64,000 nt of DNA from JARIHD01 sp964610985 (GCA_964610985.1 CAZSZJ010000001.1:1-64000); one strand, 5' to 3'. Numbered from the stretch's first letter, positions 33,756 to 42,267 are shown. Numbers and translations: made by a program. Notes: a model not told the origin generated them from the letters alone.

Positions 33756-33818
33756 ATGTCAAAAGACAAAGGCCGCAAAGAGGTCAAAAAACCAAAGCAA
33801 GTTAAGCCCAAAAACTAA
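33756..33818 (+). CDS. Very small Lys-rich protein, 20 aa
   Basis: MSKDKGRKEVKKPKQVKPKN, preceded by AGGAG 5 nt before the ATG, one of the best ribosome sites in the window. It resembles in composition the short Lys/Pro-rich 'SKDK...KEVKKPK' proteins that I recall from unrelated bacteria; I cannot verify that. It is highly basic and probably disordered, perhaps nucleic-acid- or ribosome-associated. Confidence 0.5.
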   Translation: MSKDKGRKEVKKPKQVKPKN

Positions 33819-33886
33819 CCGTCAAGCGCATAGCTTATTACATCTGTAATGCCCTGGTAGCGTTTTGACTACCAATGGAGCATTAC

Positions 33887-34381
33887 ATGAATCACTCACA
33901 CCTACTTTTAGGCAAATACGCCATTCTACAGAACGATATCGCGGCACGGCGCTCAGACAATTCGACCGAGACGCAGAAGCTAGTCAGTCTGACCGAAGGC
34001 TCACACGACAACCTGTTTGCCGCCAAGACCGTGTTCCCGTTCGTTCTTTTTGCCGACACGCTTAAAATCGACCGGCAAAAACTCACGATAGTCCACAATG
34101 AGTTCTGGGGTAAATCCCAAACAGTGAGTACGGAAATTAAAAATATTATGAATATCCAGGCCGATATCGGTCCGCTCTTTGGTTCGATAACTATAACCTC
34201 TAAGCACTTCCTAAACAATACCCAGGCCATCAAGTACCTGAAACGGAAAGATGTCGCTGCCGCCCAACGTCTATTACAGGGGTTCATGATAGCCCTGCGG
34301 GCCAAGATTGATACTGACAATATAGATAAGGGTCAGTTGATCGCGCTACTCAATGACCTCGGGCAAGAGAATCGCAAGTAG
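33887..34381 (+). CDS. PH-like-fold hypothetical protein, paralogue of 52280-52783
   Basis: 164 aa from MNHSHLLL, chosen because TGGAG lies about 6 nt upstream. The core TVFPFVLFADTLKIDRQKLTIVHNEFW, then IKNIMNIQADIGPLFGSITITSKHF and AAAQRLLQGFMIALRAKID, aligns well with TVFPFVLFPDTITIDRTKLTIAHRSFF in the second copy. Both end with a helix plus GQLIALLNDLG / GELATLLDRLG. The strand-rich core followed by one helix suggests a bacterial PH-like domain; this is inferred. No membrane span is present. The function is unknown. Confidence 0.78.
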   Translation: MNHSHLLLGKYAILQNDIAARRSDNSTETQKLVSLTEGSHDNLFAAKTVFPFVLFADTLKIDRQKLTIVHNEFWGKSQTVSTEIKNIMNIQADIGPLFGSITITSKHFLNNTQAIKYLKRKDVAAAQRLLQGFMIALRAKIDTDNIDKGQLIALLNDLGQENRK

Positions 34382-34449
34382 GCACGGCCTAGATGCACAA
34401 ATCCTATTGTGGGATTTTTAACATAAGCGTATTCTTAAGGTAAATCTAA

Positions 34450-36363
34450 ATGTTGGGGATAATCATGCAGCAACTGCGCCTGAAAAGTTTTACAAAAAAG
34501 TCTATAACCGTCTTTGCCAGCTTGCTCGTGTCTGTAAGCGCTCTAGTAGCCGGCGTTTGGGCACATCAGGTAGCGGCCGATCCTACCCCAATCATCTCCG
34601 GAACATTGCGGTTTAATGGCAACCCTGCGCCGCTCAATTCAATCAACAACGGTGTAGATGTGGCATTTGTGGCCAGCAACGGCGTCGAACGAGGGGCGCA
34701 GACCAACGCCAGCGGCCAATATGTGCGTGATGCCAGTCAGTTTGGTGCCGGCAATTATACGGCGCAGCTGTCATACAACGCTCCATATCCGCAGCTCAAC
34801 AGCGCCGCTACGGGCATGCCCAACTCATACCTGCTCACCTCAACCACGCCTGTTTTCAATTACACTGGCGACAGCATCGGCCAAGATTTTGAATTTAACA
34901 CCAAGACTGTCACCGTCACCGTCAAGGACCACAATGGCGATCCCGTGGCTGGCCGAACCGTGCGCGTTACTAATGTCGGCACAAGCAGCGTTACCTCTAC
35001 CACTCCGGCGCTCACCTTCTCTGCGCCACCGTCCCGTCTGGAATCGCAAGGCGTCACCAACGCGAATGGCGTTGCCACCGTTGCGGCGTTTGAAGGTCCG
35101 ACCTATAGTGTGTGCGCAGCCACTGGCTTTATCTACCAAGACCAATTTTGTACTACATCCAACCTGACCCTCACCGAAAATGCCAATGTCCAGATCAATT
35201 ATCCGCAGCCGCCAACGATTTCCGGGCAAGTGCGCTTTAATAATTCAGGAATAACGGCGGGCAGCGCGGCCGTAACCTTTACCGTACCGTCCGTTGGTGG
35301 TGACAACCTGATAGGGGGCGACGATACAGATACCAGCAGTAGCTATAGCTTTAACGCATCGCAGCTATTTGCACGGCAGTATGGCGCATGGATCCAGTAC
35401 AATGTTTCCGACCTGCAACAAAACAGCGCCGTGACCGGCGTACCAAACACGTTCTTGCTCAAATCTAACGGCACTGTCGTTGACTACGCGTATAGCGATG
35501 TAACAAAAAACTTCTCGTTCGCGACCAGCAAATTGGCCGTTGCCGTCAAAGACGCTAACGGCAACCCTATAAATACCCATGTTTACGTGAGCAGCGTCGG
35601 TAACAATACCGTCACTACTACCGACGGCATGGCAACCTTTACGCTTCCCAATGCGCAAGGCCAATCCAGCAATCACACCAATGCCGGCGGGGTTGCCACT
35701 GTTTCGATCTTTAATGGCGTGCAGTATAACGCCTGTGCACTTATTCAAAATGTCGAATACTGTACCCCGGTTAACATAAACGGCGACTCCTCAGCCTTGA
35801 TCGCTCCCGCACCAGCCGCGCCGAGCAACCTCACGGCGATTTCGCCCACCAACAAACCGATACTCAACTGGTCGGCTGCTGTTGGCGCCCAGTCGTACAA
35901 AATCTACCGCGACAACATCCTCATTGGCACAACAACCAGCACAACCTTTACCGACACGACAGCCAGCGACGGCACCCGCAATTACTTCGTAAAAGCTACG
36001 AACGCCGTAGTCGAAGGCCAGGCTTCAAACAACATCAGCGTACTCGTCGACACAGTCAAGCCAACAATGACGTTCACTAATCCCACCAATTTTTCTGGGC
36101 CCTTCGTGGTCGGCCCAAACGTTACCGTAACAGCGGTTGACGCCAATAGTGGTCTACAAATATTAGTCATCCATGTCTACACCAGCTCAAACCAGCTACT
36201 GTCCATCTGTGGGACGGCAACGCCGGCACAGCTAGCGGCAGGCACCATGAGTTGCGATCTTTCTTCTTTACCCGCAGGCACGTACTACATCAAATCCGGC
36301 ACCTTCGACAACGCCAGCAATAATAGGACCATTAACTCCGGAAACTTCATCATCACCGGTTAA
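34450..36363 (+). CDS. Large secreted surface protein with Ig/carboxypeptidase-regulatory-like and FN3 repeats
   Basis: A 637-aa protein with an N-terminal signal/anchor (SITVFASLLVSVSALVAGVW, then AHQVAADP). It has two long homologous units (about 48-255 and 255-450), each made of a beta domain with ISGTLRFNG / ISGQVRFNN and a second with VTVTVKDHNGDPVAGRTVRV / LAVAVKDANGNPINTHVYV, typical of Cna-B or CarboxypepD_reg-like folds. An FN3-like domain (about 455-535, PSNLTAISPTNKPILNWSA...YKIYRD) and an Ig-like C-terminal domain (about 540-637) follow. There is no LPxTG or C-terminal anchor. It is likely cell-surface or pilus-associated. Ser, Thr and Asn are abundant. The start is uncertain (MLGIIM or MQQLR). 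Confidence 0.85.
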   Translation: MLGIIMQQLRLKSFTKKSITVFASLLVSVSALVAGVWAHQVAADPTPIISGTLRFNGNPAPLNSINNGVDVAFVASNGVERGAQTNASGQYVRDASQFGAGNYTAQLSYNAPYPQLNSAATGMPNSYLLTSTTPVFNYTGDSIGQDFEFNTKTVTVTVKDHNGDPVAGRTVRVTNVGTSSVTSTTPALTFSAPPSRLESQGVTNANGVATVAAFEGPTYSVCAATGFIYQDQFCTTSNLTLTENANVQINYPQPPTISGQVRFNNSGITAGSAAVTFTVPSVGGDNLIGGDDTDTSSSYSFNASQLFARQYGAWIQYNVSDLQQNSAVTGVPNTFLLKSNGTVVDYAYSDVTKNFSFATSKLAVAVKDANGNPINTHVYVSSVGNNTVTTTDGMATFTLPNAQGQSSNHTNAGGVATVSIFNGVQYNACALIQNVEYCTPVNINGDSSALIAPAPAAPSNLTAISPTNKPILNWSAAVGAQSYKIYRDNILIGTTTSTTFTDTTASDGTRNYFVKATNAVVEGQASNNISVLVDTVKPTMTFTNPTNFSGPFVVGPNVTVTAVDANSGLQILVIHVYTSSNQLLSICGTATPAQLAAGTMSCDLSSLPAGTYYIKSGTFDNASNNRTINSGNFIITG

Positions 36364-36389
36364 TCCAGCCAACAGTCAGAAAATGTGTG

Positions 36390-36395
36390 TATGAT
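36390..36395 (+). promoter_or_regulatory. -10 TATGAT, leaderless arrangement, Nudix gene
   Basis: TATGAT, 6 nt (AAGACC), ATG at 36402. It argues for this ATG rather than the one at 36387. Confidence 0.55.
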
Positions 36396-36401
36396 AAGAC
36401 C

Positions 36402-36842
36402 ATGCACATAGACCCCAGACTCAACGACATCGACGACTGCCTATACCGCGTCGCGACCCGCGTATTTATTATGCAAGGCAACAAGGTACTGCTCGTTAAA
36501 GAAAAAGGCGATCCGTGGTGGGCATTGCCGGGCGGCGGTGTTGATCACGGCGAAACCGTCGAGTCGTCATTGGTCCGCGAGATTGAAGAGGAGCTTGGCG
36601 TACCTGCCCGCGCCATTTCGTCCGATTTCCAGATCGTACACTACAACATCGGCAATGTAGTAAATGCAGTGCCACGTATGAACTTGTTTTTTAAAGCATC
36701 GGTGCGCGCTGACCTGCTCAAAAATACTGACCACGTCGCCGAATGGGCCTGGTTTACCAAAGACGATTTTTTGCAAACAGACTTGCATCCTTCCTTTGAT
36801 AAACAGATATTCGCTGAGGTCATCTTTGGCGTTGCTGCATAA
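36402..36842 (+). CDS. Nudix hydrolase
   Basis: A 146-aa protein. A perfect Nudix box, G-x5-E-x7-R-E-x-x-E-E-x-G, runs GGVDHGETVESSLVREIEEELG (about residues 43-64). The start at 36402 is favoured by the -10 element 6 nt upstream. The protein is otherwise a single Nudix fold with VFIMQGNKVLLVKEK before the box. It hydrolyses a nucleoside diphosphate linked to another moiety; the substrate cannot be predicted. A strong bidirectional terminator follows. Confidence 0.94.
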   Translation: MHIDPRLNDIDDCLYRVATRVFIMQGNKVLLVKEKGDPWWALPGGGVDHGETVESSLVREIEEELGVPARAISSDFQIVHYNIGNVVNAVPRMNLFFKASVRADLLKNTDHVAEWAWFTKDDFLQTDLHPSFDKQIFAEVIFGVAA

Positions 36843-36879
36843 AAATAGTACGAACCCGATGAAAGGTTCGTACTATTTT
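36842..36879. terminator. Bidirectional rho-independent terminator
   Basis: A perfect 15-bp stem (AAAATAGTACGAACC / GGTTCGTACTATTTT) with an 8-nt loop, A-rich on one side and T-rich on the other. It ends the Nudix gene on plus and the pilin-like gene (stop at 36895) on minus. Confidence 0.88.
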
Positions 36880-36894
36880 AGTTGGTTTTGCTCG

Positions 36895-37653
36895 TTAGTA
36901 GCTGATCGACTTGAATAGATCTACGACCGCTTGATAGTCGGGGTGTTTTTTGTAGTCGTCAAGAGTATAGTCATATTCCGTTGACTGGGTATTGCCTTTT
37001 TTGGCCAATGAAGCGCTCAGATTGATAGTTTTACCTTCTTTTTTACTGGCCGGAAACGGAATACTGCCGCTTATCTTTTGGCCGACGGTGTACGTTTGGT
37101 CCGTCAAAACCAAGCCCGCTACTTTGTTTGCTCCCATGTTGTTACTGGCGTAAGCTACCAGACTGAGTGATTTTGGAGCATTTGACGCGCTCAAGGCTAT
37201 GACATCCAGGATGGTCTCACCCTTGTAAGCAGGGTCAACGTAGTTGTACGTACCTTTGGCCTGGGCACTGCTATAGAATAATTTAAACGAAGTTGCCACG
37301 TCCTTGCCGGCAGATTGCAGCCGAACATATGCGCCGTCCATGGATGCACTGGCAGGCGTGGTAATGCCGCAAGGATTATCCTTGGTAGTGGCTTCGGTGC
37401 TCCAGTCGGCCGGATACTTGAACGAAAGACCTTCACCGGTGTCTTTACAGCTCAACCAACCCGCGTAGGGATCAGCAGTCTTTTCGGTTTCTTTATTTCC
37501 ATCGGTGTTGGTTTGATTGCTCGTGGTCGTCTTTTTATCTGCTGGGTTTTGGTTCTGTTTCCAGACGTACCAGCCCACAAATCCGATTACGGCCACAATT
37601 ATTAGGATGAGCATTGCTTCGATGGCCCCGAAGCCTTTTTGATTTTTATTCAT
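36895..37653 (-). CDS. Prepilin-like single-span surface protein
   Basis: A 252-aa protein starting at MNKNQKGFGAIEAM. The K-G|F-G-A-I-E pattern and the following helix (MLILIIVAVIGFVGWYVWK) match a type IV prepilin leader with cleavage after Gly and Glu5 of the mature form. A Lys/Thr/Asn linker follows, then a ~180-aa beta-rich domain (WLSCKDTGEGLSFKYPADWS). The domain has two cysteines. Such pilin-like anchors are common in CPR genomes. The start is set by TATATT 6 nt before the ATG; the longer frame is an upstream extension without a ribosome site. Confidence 0.85.
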   Translation of the reverse strand: MNKNQKGFGAIEAMLILIIVAVIGFVGWYVWKQNQNPADKKTTTSNQTNTDGNKETEKTADPYAGWLSCKDTGEGLSFKYPADWSTEATTKDNPCGITTPASASMDGAYVRLQSAGKDVATSFKLFYSSAQAKGTYNYVDPAYKGETILDVIALSASNAPKSLSLVAYASNNMGANKVAGLVLTDQTYTVGQKISGSIPFPASKKEGKTINLSASLAKKGNTQSTEYDYTLDDYKKHPDYQAVVDLFKSISY

Positions 37654-37659
37654 AATTAA

Positions 37660-37665
37660 AATATA
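37660..37665 (-). promoter_or_regulatory. -10 TATATT, leaderless arrangement, pilin-like gene
   Basis: TATATT, 6 nt (TTAATT), ATG on the minus strand. It is divergent from the similarly arranged DUF218 gene about 40 nt away. Confidence 0.55.
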
Positions 37666-37697
37666 CATCAAAAACCATCCGGTAGAAACAACAATGA

Positions 37698-37703
37698 TAT
37701 ACT
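37698..37703 (+). promoter_or_regulatory. -10 TATACT, leaderless arrangement, DUF218 gene
   Basis: TATACT, 6 nt (GATGCC), ATG. Confidence 0.6.
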
Positions 37704-37709
37704 GATGCC

Positions 37710-38366
37710 ATGAAAACCGCTTTTGACGCACTCGTCGTATTGGGAGGCGGAATCAATCCGGCAGGCGAAATTCCAGACTTCGTAAAGACGAGAATTGATC
37801 TAGCGATTACTATTTCCGCAAATAAAATTCCGATCATCATGACGGGTCGCTGGAGTTTCCTCATCCCCTATATACCGCCGCGAACCGAGGCGTCAGCTAT
37901 GAAAGAGTATGCGTTGCGGCATGATCCGGCTTTTGACGCCGAAAAAATCTTGCTTGAACAAGAATCATTGGACACAATTGGCAATGCATATTACACTGCC
38001 GGTCGATATCTTGCGCCGCAGGGCTGGCGGCATATTTTGATAATAACTTCTGACTTTCATATCGACCGAGCTACCTATATTTTTCAAAAAGTGCTGGGCA
38101 AAGACTATATTATTGAGGGCAAAGCCACTCCCGGCAACCTCATGCCCGACGACTTGAAAGCCAAAGCGGCCGTAGAAGCCCAAGTACTAGCATTCATCAA
38201 GCAGCATCTTGACCCTATTCGGGACGGCGACCTAGAGGCAATCCGCCGCGTCATTACGCTCTTTCCAGGCTATAGCCCCGAACCTCAATACACCCGCGCG
38301 GAGTTACTAAAAATAGTCGACACTACAGAACTGTCCGCCGATACCTACGGCATCCGACCCACATAA
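37710..38366 (+). CDS. DUF218 (YdcF/ElyC-like) protein
   Basis: A 218-aa protein. ALVVLGGGINPAGEIPDFVKTRIDLAI is the DUF218 N-terminal signature (VVLGG...R...A), followed by PIIMTGRW, a SxxEA-like TEASAMKEYAL, ESLDTIGNAYYTA (canonical S-x-x-T-x-x-N) and HILIITSDFHIDRATYIFQKV (T-S-x-x-H-x-x-R-A). The domain is complete, but no membrane anchor is present, so it resembles cytosolic YdcF rather than envelope ElyC. YdcF binds SAM in vitro; the physiological role is unknown. Confidence 0.9.
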   Translation: MKTAFDALVVLGGGINPAGEIPDFVKTRIDLAITISANKIPIIMTGRWSFLIPYIPPRTEASAMKEYALRHDPAFDAEKILLEQESLDTIGNAYYTAGRYLAPQGWRHILIITSDFHIDRATYIFQKVLGKDYIIEGKATPGNLMPDDLKAKAAVEAQVLAFIKQHLDPIRDGDLEAIRRVITLFPGYSPEPQYTRAELLKIVDTTELSADTYGIRPT

Positions 38367-38411
38367 GCCGTTCCCAGCCTGCTTTTTCGCCTTGACGATA
38401 TTTTTGTAAAT

Positions 38412-39050
38412 TCACGCCCATTTATCATATCGGTAATATACGTAGCGACATCGATTCGTCCGTCGTTGCAAAAAGCGCGTTACGGCTGGTCCTCCAGCCA
38501 ACAAGATTCCCGTAATAAGCGTATACATCGCCAGCATCGCCACCCCATACATGCACGTCACCAAGTTGTAGTTGGCGATTGCTAACAGCCCTAGCAAGCA
38601 ACGCAGGCTACTGAGCGGGTATGTAATAAACGTTTCCTCGTGAGGCGCACGCAAGATCTTGCGGATTGTCGGCACAAACGCCAGCGTATCTACCGTCGTT
38701 ACCAAAAATATAGACAAAAGTAATGAGTCCGACACCACCCAAAGCCCCAGAACCGCAAGCGCACTGCCTAGGCAAATCTTGTCCGCCAGAGTAATATCCG
38801 CCGTTCCCCATTTGAGCGCCAGCAAACAAATAACCACATTGATGGCGGTCGTAACCCCAGTCACCCATGCGCCCGCGCCTGCCCCTTCGGCGTGCTGACC
38901 TACAAAGACAATGCCCGTGATAAGCGCCCAAATAAGCCAACTATACAAATGCGGCTTTGTTTTCCCCTTGATAATATCATAAATATACGGCCCAAAAGCC
39001 ATAATATTAAGCAGCACGGCAGCGCCGCCCAAAAGTATCTTTAACTCCAT
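38412..39050 (-). CDS. PQ-loop/SWEET-like 6-7 TM membrane protein
   Basis: A 212-aa protein. The start at MELKILLGG is supported by GGGAGG 3-5 nt upstream. It has six to seven membrane helices. Two internally related units carry a proline in a helix followed by a basic loop: GPYIYDIIKGKTKPHLYSWLIW and FVPTIRKILRAPHEETFITYPL, as in PQ-loop proteins that form half-transporters. The second prolines are followed by Tyr-Ser/Leu-Ser as in SemiSWEETs. Transport of a small solute is plausible but untested. Confidence 0.72.
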   Translation of the reverse strand: MELKILLGGAAVLLNIMAFGPYIYDIIKGKTKPHLYSWLIWALITGIVFVGQHAEGAGAGAWVTGVTTAINVVICLLALKWGTADITLADKICLGSALAVLGLWVVSDSLLLSIFLVTTVDTLAFVPTIRKILRAPHEETFITYPLSSLRCLLGLLAIANYNLVTCMYGVAMLAMYTLITGILLAGGPAVTRFLQRRTNRCRYVYYRYDKWA

Positions 39051-39267
39051 ACGCCTCCCACCCAGAGATGTTTTTTTGCAAAACCAAACAGGCCCGGGCC
39101 AGAGGTCCAAGCGAGTAAAATAAAAAACACCCTGTCCGCGTGTCTTATTTTTTCGTTAACTCCCCCATCGTACGCCCCGCTTGTGCATATTTCAATCGAA
39201 CATAAAATGAACCTGAGCGCTAAAAAGGAGGCGCCCCAAGTGACACCTCCTTCCAAGCTACAAACAA

Positions 39268-39296
39268 AAAGAGCACACTGTTTTTGCATGCTCTTT
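39268..39296 (-). terminator. Terminator of the second epoxide hydrolase gene
   Basis: AAAGAGCA/TGCTCTTT arms, followed on the minus strand by TTTTTG. It lies 22-50 nt beyond the stop at 39318. A second hairpin-like element (AGGAGGCG...CACCTCCTT) lies further on. The remainder of 39051-39317 holds no convincing gene. Confidence 0.65.
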
Positions 39297-39317
39297 AAGT
39301 GTTATTTGACCGGTATC

Positions 39318-40466
39318 TTAGCGAAGGTCGCTAAAGAACTCGCGAACGTCCTTGCTCCAGACCTGAGGAACTTCGAGCGCTGCGTAGTGGCCGCCCTCTT
39401 CGTATTCGGTCCAGCGGACGATGTTGTTGCCTTCTTCACCGTACTTGCGAAGGGCAATGTCGCCTTCTTGGAAGACTGCAACGCCAGTAGGTACGCCAGA
39501 GTTCGCCTTGGGAGCCCAAGCACTTGGGTCGTGAGCGTTCTGGAAGTACAGGTCGATCGACGAACCAGCCGTGCCGGTCGTCCAGTAGACCATGAAGTTG
39601 GTCAAAAAGCGATCATGGTTGACCATTTTTGGATTTCGGCCGAAGTTGGTAAACAGTTCGCTCATCCAAGCCATCAAACCAACCGGCGAGTCGGTAATGG
39701 CATATGAAAGCGATTGAGGACGAGACGACTGAACCATGTTAAATCCAAAGTATTTGCTCATGAATTCCTGCAGCCGTCCAAGGCGTACTTTTTCGTTGTC
39801 CGTAAACTTGGCCACGTCAGCTTCATCGACTGGTCCGAAAGGCATGAAACCCATAGTTGCAGAGTTTAGGTGAACACCAATAACGCTTTCGGGGTTCAGG
39901 CGAGCCACTTCGGGAGCGATAATTGCGCCGACATCAGCGCCTTGTACACCGTATTTTTCGTAGCCAAGGCGTTGCATTAGTTCGTGCAGAGCGGCGGCGA
40001 TACGGCCGTTGTTCCAACCAGCTTCTTTAGTGGGACCGGAAAAACCAAAACCAGGCAGTGTAGGGATAACAAGATCAAAAGCTTCATCTGCTTTGCCACC
40101 ATGCTTTGCAGGATTGGTCAGCAGGTCAATAACGTCCAGGAACTCTACAAAAGAACCGGGCCAGCCATGGATGAGCATGAGTGGGGTAGCATTCTGTTCG
40201 CCGGACTTAACGTGCAAAAAGTGGATGTCTTGCCCATCGATCTCGGTAATAAACTGAGGATATTGGTTGACCTCGGCCTCAGCCTTTCGCCAGTCGAATT
40301 TGTTCTGAAGGTAGTGGACAACTTCCTTCATGTGCTTGTCTGATGGGCCAGCATCGATGCTGTCGGTATCGATAACGGTCGGCCAGATGGTCTTTGCCAG
40401 TCGAGCCTGCAGATCGTCGAGCTGATCCTGAGCGATGTTGATTTGGTAGGGATTGATAGTAGCCAT
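39318..40466 (-). CDS. Second epoxide hydrolase with EHN domain
   Basis: A 382-aa protein. The EHN domain (DDLQARLAKTIWP, HMKEVVHYLQNKFDWRKAEAEVNQYPQF) is followed by PLMLIHGWPGSFVEFLDVI, PTLPGFGFSGPT, and an elbow V-Q-G-A-D-V-G-A with the Asp nucleophile. The C-terminal His is in EEGGHYAALEVPQVW. GGAG lies 7 nt before the ATG. It is related to the protein at 16648-17757 (similar length and domain order) but diverged. The upstream AraC-type regulator on the same strand and the shared 19-bp motif suggest inducible expression. Confidence 0.92.
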   Translation of the reverse strand: MATINPYQINIAQDQLDDLQARLAKTIWPTVIDTDSIDAGPSDKHMKEVVHYLQNKFDWRKAEAEVNQYPQFITEIDGQDIHFLHVKSGEQNATPLMLIHGWPGSFVEFLDVIDLLTNPAKHGGKADEAFDLVIPTLPGFGFSGPTKEAGWNNGRIAAALHELMQRLGYEKYGVQGADVGAIIAPEVARLNPESVIGVHLNSATMGFMPFGPVDEADVAKFTDNEKVRLGRLQEFMSKYFGFNMVQSSRPQSLSYAITDSPVGLMAWMSELFTNFGRNPKMVNHDRFLTNFMVYWTTGTAGSSIDLYFQNAHDPSAWAPKANSGVPTGVAVFQEGDIALRKYGEEGNNIVRWTEYEEGGHYAALEVPQVWSKDVREFFSDLR

Positions 40467-40529
40467 TTCATTTCTCCTTTACTTAGTTAATTTAGGCTAA
40501 GCCTATTTAACCAGTTGGGGTACCCTTTA

Positions 40530-40548
40530 GTTTTGTAAAAAAACGACG
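40530..40548. promoter_or_regulatory. 19-bp motif shared upstream of both epoxide hydrolase genes (copy 2)
   Basis: GTTTTGTAAAAAAACGACG, identical to 17815-17833. It lies in the 119-bp gap between the AraC regulator gene and the epoxide hydrolase gene. Confidence 0.6.
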
Positions 40549-40585
40549 CTTTTTTAAGCCCCTTTTAAGCTTAAGCGCATGCTGA

Positions 40586-41263
40586 TTATAACTTATGAAT
40601 GTCTTTTACGTTAGAGGGTTTGGCGTCCATAATCTTTTTAAGTGATTTTGCCAGATGAGGCTGGTCGGTATAACCGGCCTCCATGGCGGCTTCGATGGGT
40701 TTTTTACCTTGTTGCAGGAGTGTCACGGCACGCTGTACTTGCTTGATCTGATCCAGATACTTTTTGGTCAGGCCCGTCGTGCGGGCAAAATGCCGCTGTT
40801 TGCCGCGGTTCGACATGGCCCGAGGCTTGCCGCCAAGTTCACTCTGGACGACGCTGTCGTTCTGGAGGATCTTGTATTTAACGAGCTCTTCTACTAGCTG
40901 CTCGGCATTTTCGTACGTCGGAAATGCAAAGGTATGGCCAGCCAGCATAAAATGATCGGCATCAAAATTGGGCAACATTTCCACATTGTCCAGCAAATCT
41001 TCCGCGGGATGAGCAGGCATGTACGCACCTGGCTCGAACGAAATAACAATCGAACCCGTGCCAGCCCGATACGGCACTTCCATTGGTTTGGTGGCCTGAC
41101 CGGCAATCATCATAAACTTCGCCCCGGTCTGGTTGGTCATAGCAATCAAGTCCCACGAACCGTCCGGCGTAGCCAAGTACACCCCATCGGTCAGGTTTTG
41201 GGTTTTCCAAACCGTATCAATATATGCATTGGCCGATTTGCGGTGCTCGTGTATCTGTGACAT
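40586..41263 (-). CDS. AraC-family transcriptional regulator
   Basis: A 225-aa protein. The C-terminal ~90 residues carry the AraC DNA-binding domain: RHFARTTGLTKKYLDQIKQVQRAVTLLQ is helix 1-3, EAAMEAGYTDQPHLAKSLKKIM is the second HTH with the A-x-x-x-G-x-x-D-x-x-x-L/F signature. The N-terminal ~130 residues are beta-rich (YLATPDGSWDLIAM, SIVISFEPGAYMP), an AraC sensor-like arm. It sits 119 nt upstream of, and co-directional with, the epoxide hydrolase at 39318, its likely target. The intervening 19-bp motif is a candidate binding site. TATGAT lies 8 nt from the ATG. Confidence 0.88.
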   Translation of the reverse strand: MSQIHEHRKSANAYIDTVWKTQNLTDGVYLATPDGSWDLIAMTNQTGAKFMMIAGQATKPMEVPYRAGTGSIVISFEPGAYMPAHPAEDLLDNVEMLPNFDADHFMLAGHTFAFPTYENAEQLVEELVKYKILQNDSVVQSELGGKPRAMSNRGKQRHFARTTGLTKKYLDQIKQVQRAVTLLQQGKKPIEAAMEAGYTDQPHLAKSLKKIMDAKPSNVKDIHKL

Positions 41264-41329
41264 CACCGTATATCATAGCAGATCTGTGGGAAGTTGACTC
41301 CAAGATCCTATTATGTCAGAATAGAAAAA

Positions 41330-42172
41330 ATGAATTCTCTTTCACCCGAATCTCCGTATTTAGCAATGTTAGAAGAGGGCTACCACGAACCCGAGGCACC
41401 ACATAACCCAATGCCCCTCGGTATTTCCGTTCCTGTCGGCATGATAGCCACTATAGGGCCAGATCTGCTGCAACATGCTGCCCGGCAAACTTATAAGGAC
41501 CACAGGGATACTTGCTGTGCCCATTGGCAGCTTGCCGGTCAGATCGACCAGATCGAAATCGTTCAATCCCAACAAGTCCAAACCGCCGAAGATCGCAGAC
41601 AAGGGCTTGAACAGATTGCCAAAGAGGATGTGTATATCGAATTCAAGCGCATGACACATAATGCCCAGGCAGGATTCGGTGTCACACCTTTTGAGGACAT
41701 CAATTTTCTTCGCGCTACGGCGCAGGTCAATAGGCTCGCCGACCACGATCCGCTTAAAGACACTGCTGTCGTCGAGACTGACAACACACTAGAAGAGCTC
41801 AGAGCAAATGCCCAGGAAGCACAGAAGCGGGCCAAGGCCCTTGAAGCATCAGCCATACTTGCTGGAGAGATCATAGAAAAAACCGAAGTACTAAGCCGCC
41901 GAAGCCGAATGGCCACCATAGTAGGTGGGTCTATAGCCAGCCTCGGACTCGGCCTTGCCTCTATCTACATGTTCAATACAATTGCCAAATCACAACCCGA
42001 AGCCGCCGTTGCAGACGGCACGGAAATTGCCGGCTACCCCGTCGGTGGCGTATTGGCCGCCGCGGGTGTGGCCGCCACTCTCGTGCTTGCCAAAAAATTC
42101 CGCGGCCACTTTGCACAAAGGCAAGCTCGCCGCCAGATAGCGGCAGCTCGCCAAGCGCAGCAAAACGCCTAA
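41330..42172 (+). CDS. Hypothetical membrane protein with central coiled coil, 280 aa
   Basis: The start at MNSLSPESP is chosen because CAGAAT is 7 nt upstream and the TTG alternative upstream has no support. Residues about 40-180 are a Gln/Glu/Ala-rich helical region likely to form a coiled coil. Two hydrophobic segments follow (TIVGGSIASLGLGLASIYMF and VGGVLAAAGVAATLVLAK). The C-terminus is basic (RQARRQIAAARQAQQ). The topology therefore has both ends cytosolic. No family recognised. Confidence 0.72.
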   Translation: MNSLSPESPYLAMLEEGYHEPEAPHNPMPLGISVPVGMIATIGPDLLQHAARQTYKDHRDTCCAHWQLAGQIDQIEIVQSQQVQTAEDRRQGLEQIAKEDVYIEFKRMTHNAQAGFGVTPFEDINFLRATAQVNRLADHDPLKDTAVVETDNTLEELRANAQEAQKRAKALEASAILAGEIIEKTEVLSRRSRMATIVGGSIASLGLGLASIYMFNTIAKSQPEAAVADGTEIAGYPVGGVLAAAGVAATLVLAKKFRGHFAQRQARRQIAAARQAQQNA

Positions 42173-42196
42173 AGATTTTAATCAGTTTCTAACCTC

Positions 42197-42229
42197 CGGC
42201 CAGTATAATACAGACTGGCCGTTTTCTTT
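42197..42229. terminator. Rho-independent terminator after 41330-42172
   Basis: CGGCCAGT (42197-42204) pairs with ACTGGCCG (42214-42221) around a 9-nt loop and is followed by TTTTCTTT. Confidence 0.85.
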
Positions 42230-42267
42230 AGAGCAGGCACGGCCAGGGAGAAAAGCACCGCCATAGC

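Noticed and set aside
34450..36363. Possible sortase-anchored adhesin
   Set aside because: No LPxTG-like motif or C-terminal hydrophobic tail is present; it is described as a secreted or N-terminally anchored protein.
39041..39289. 82-codon minus-strand ORF between two genes
   Set aside because: Overlaps the SD-supported start of the membrane protein gene at 39050 and a terminator; its product is incoherent.
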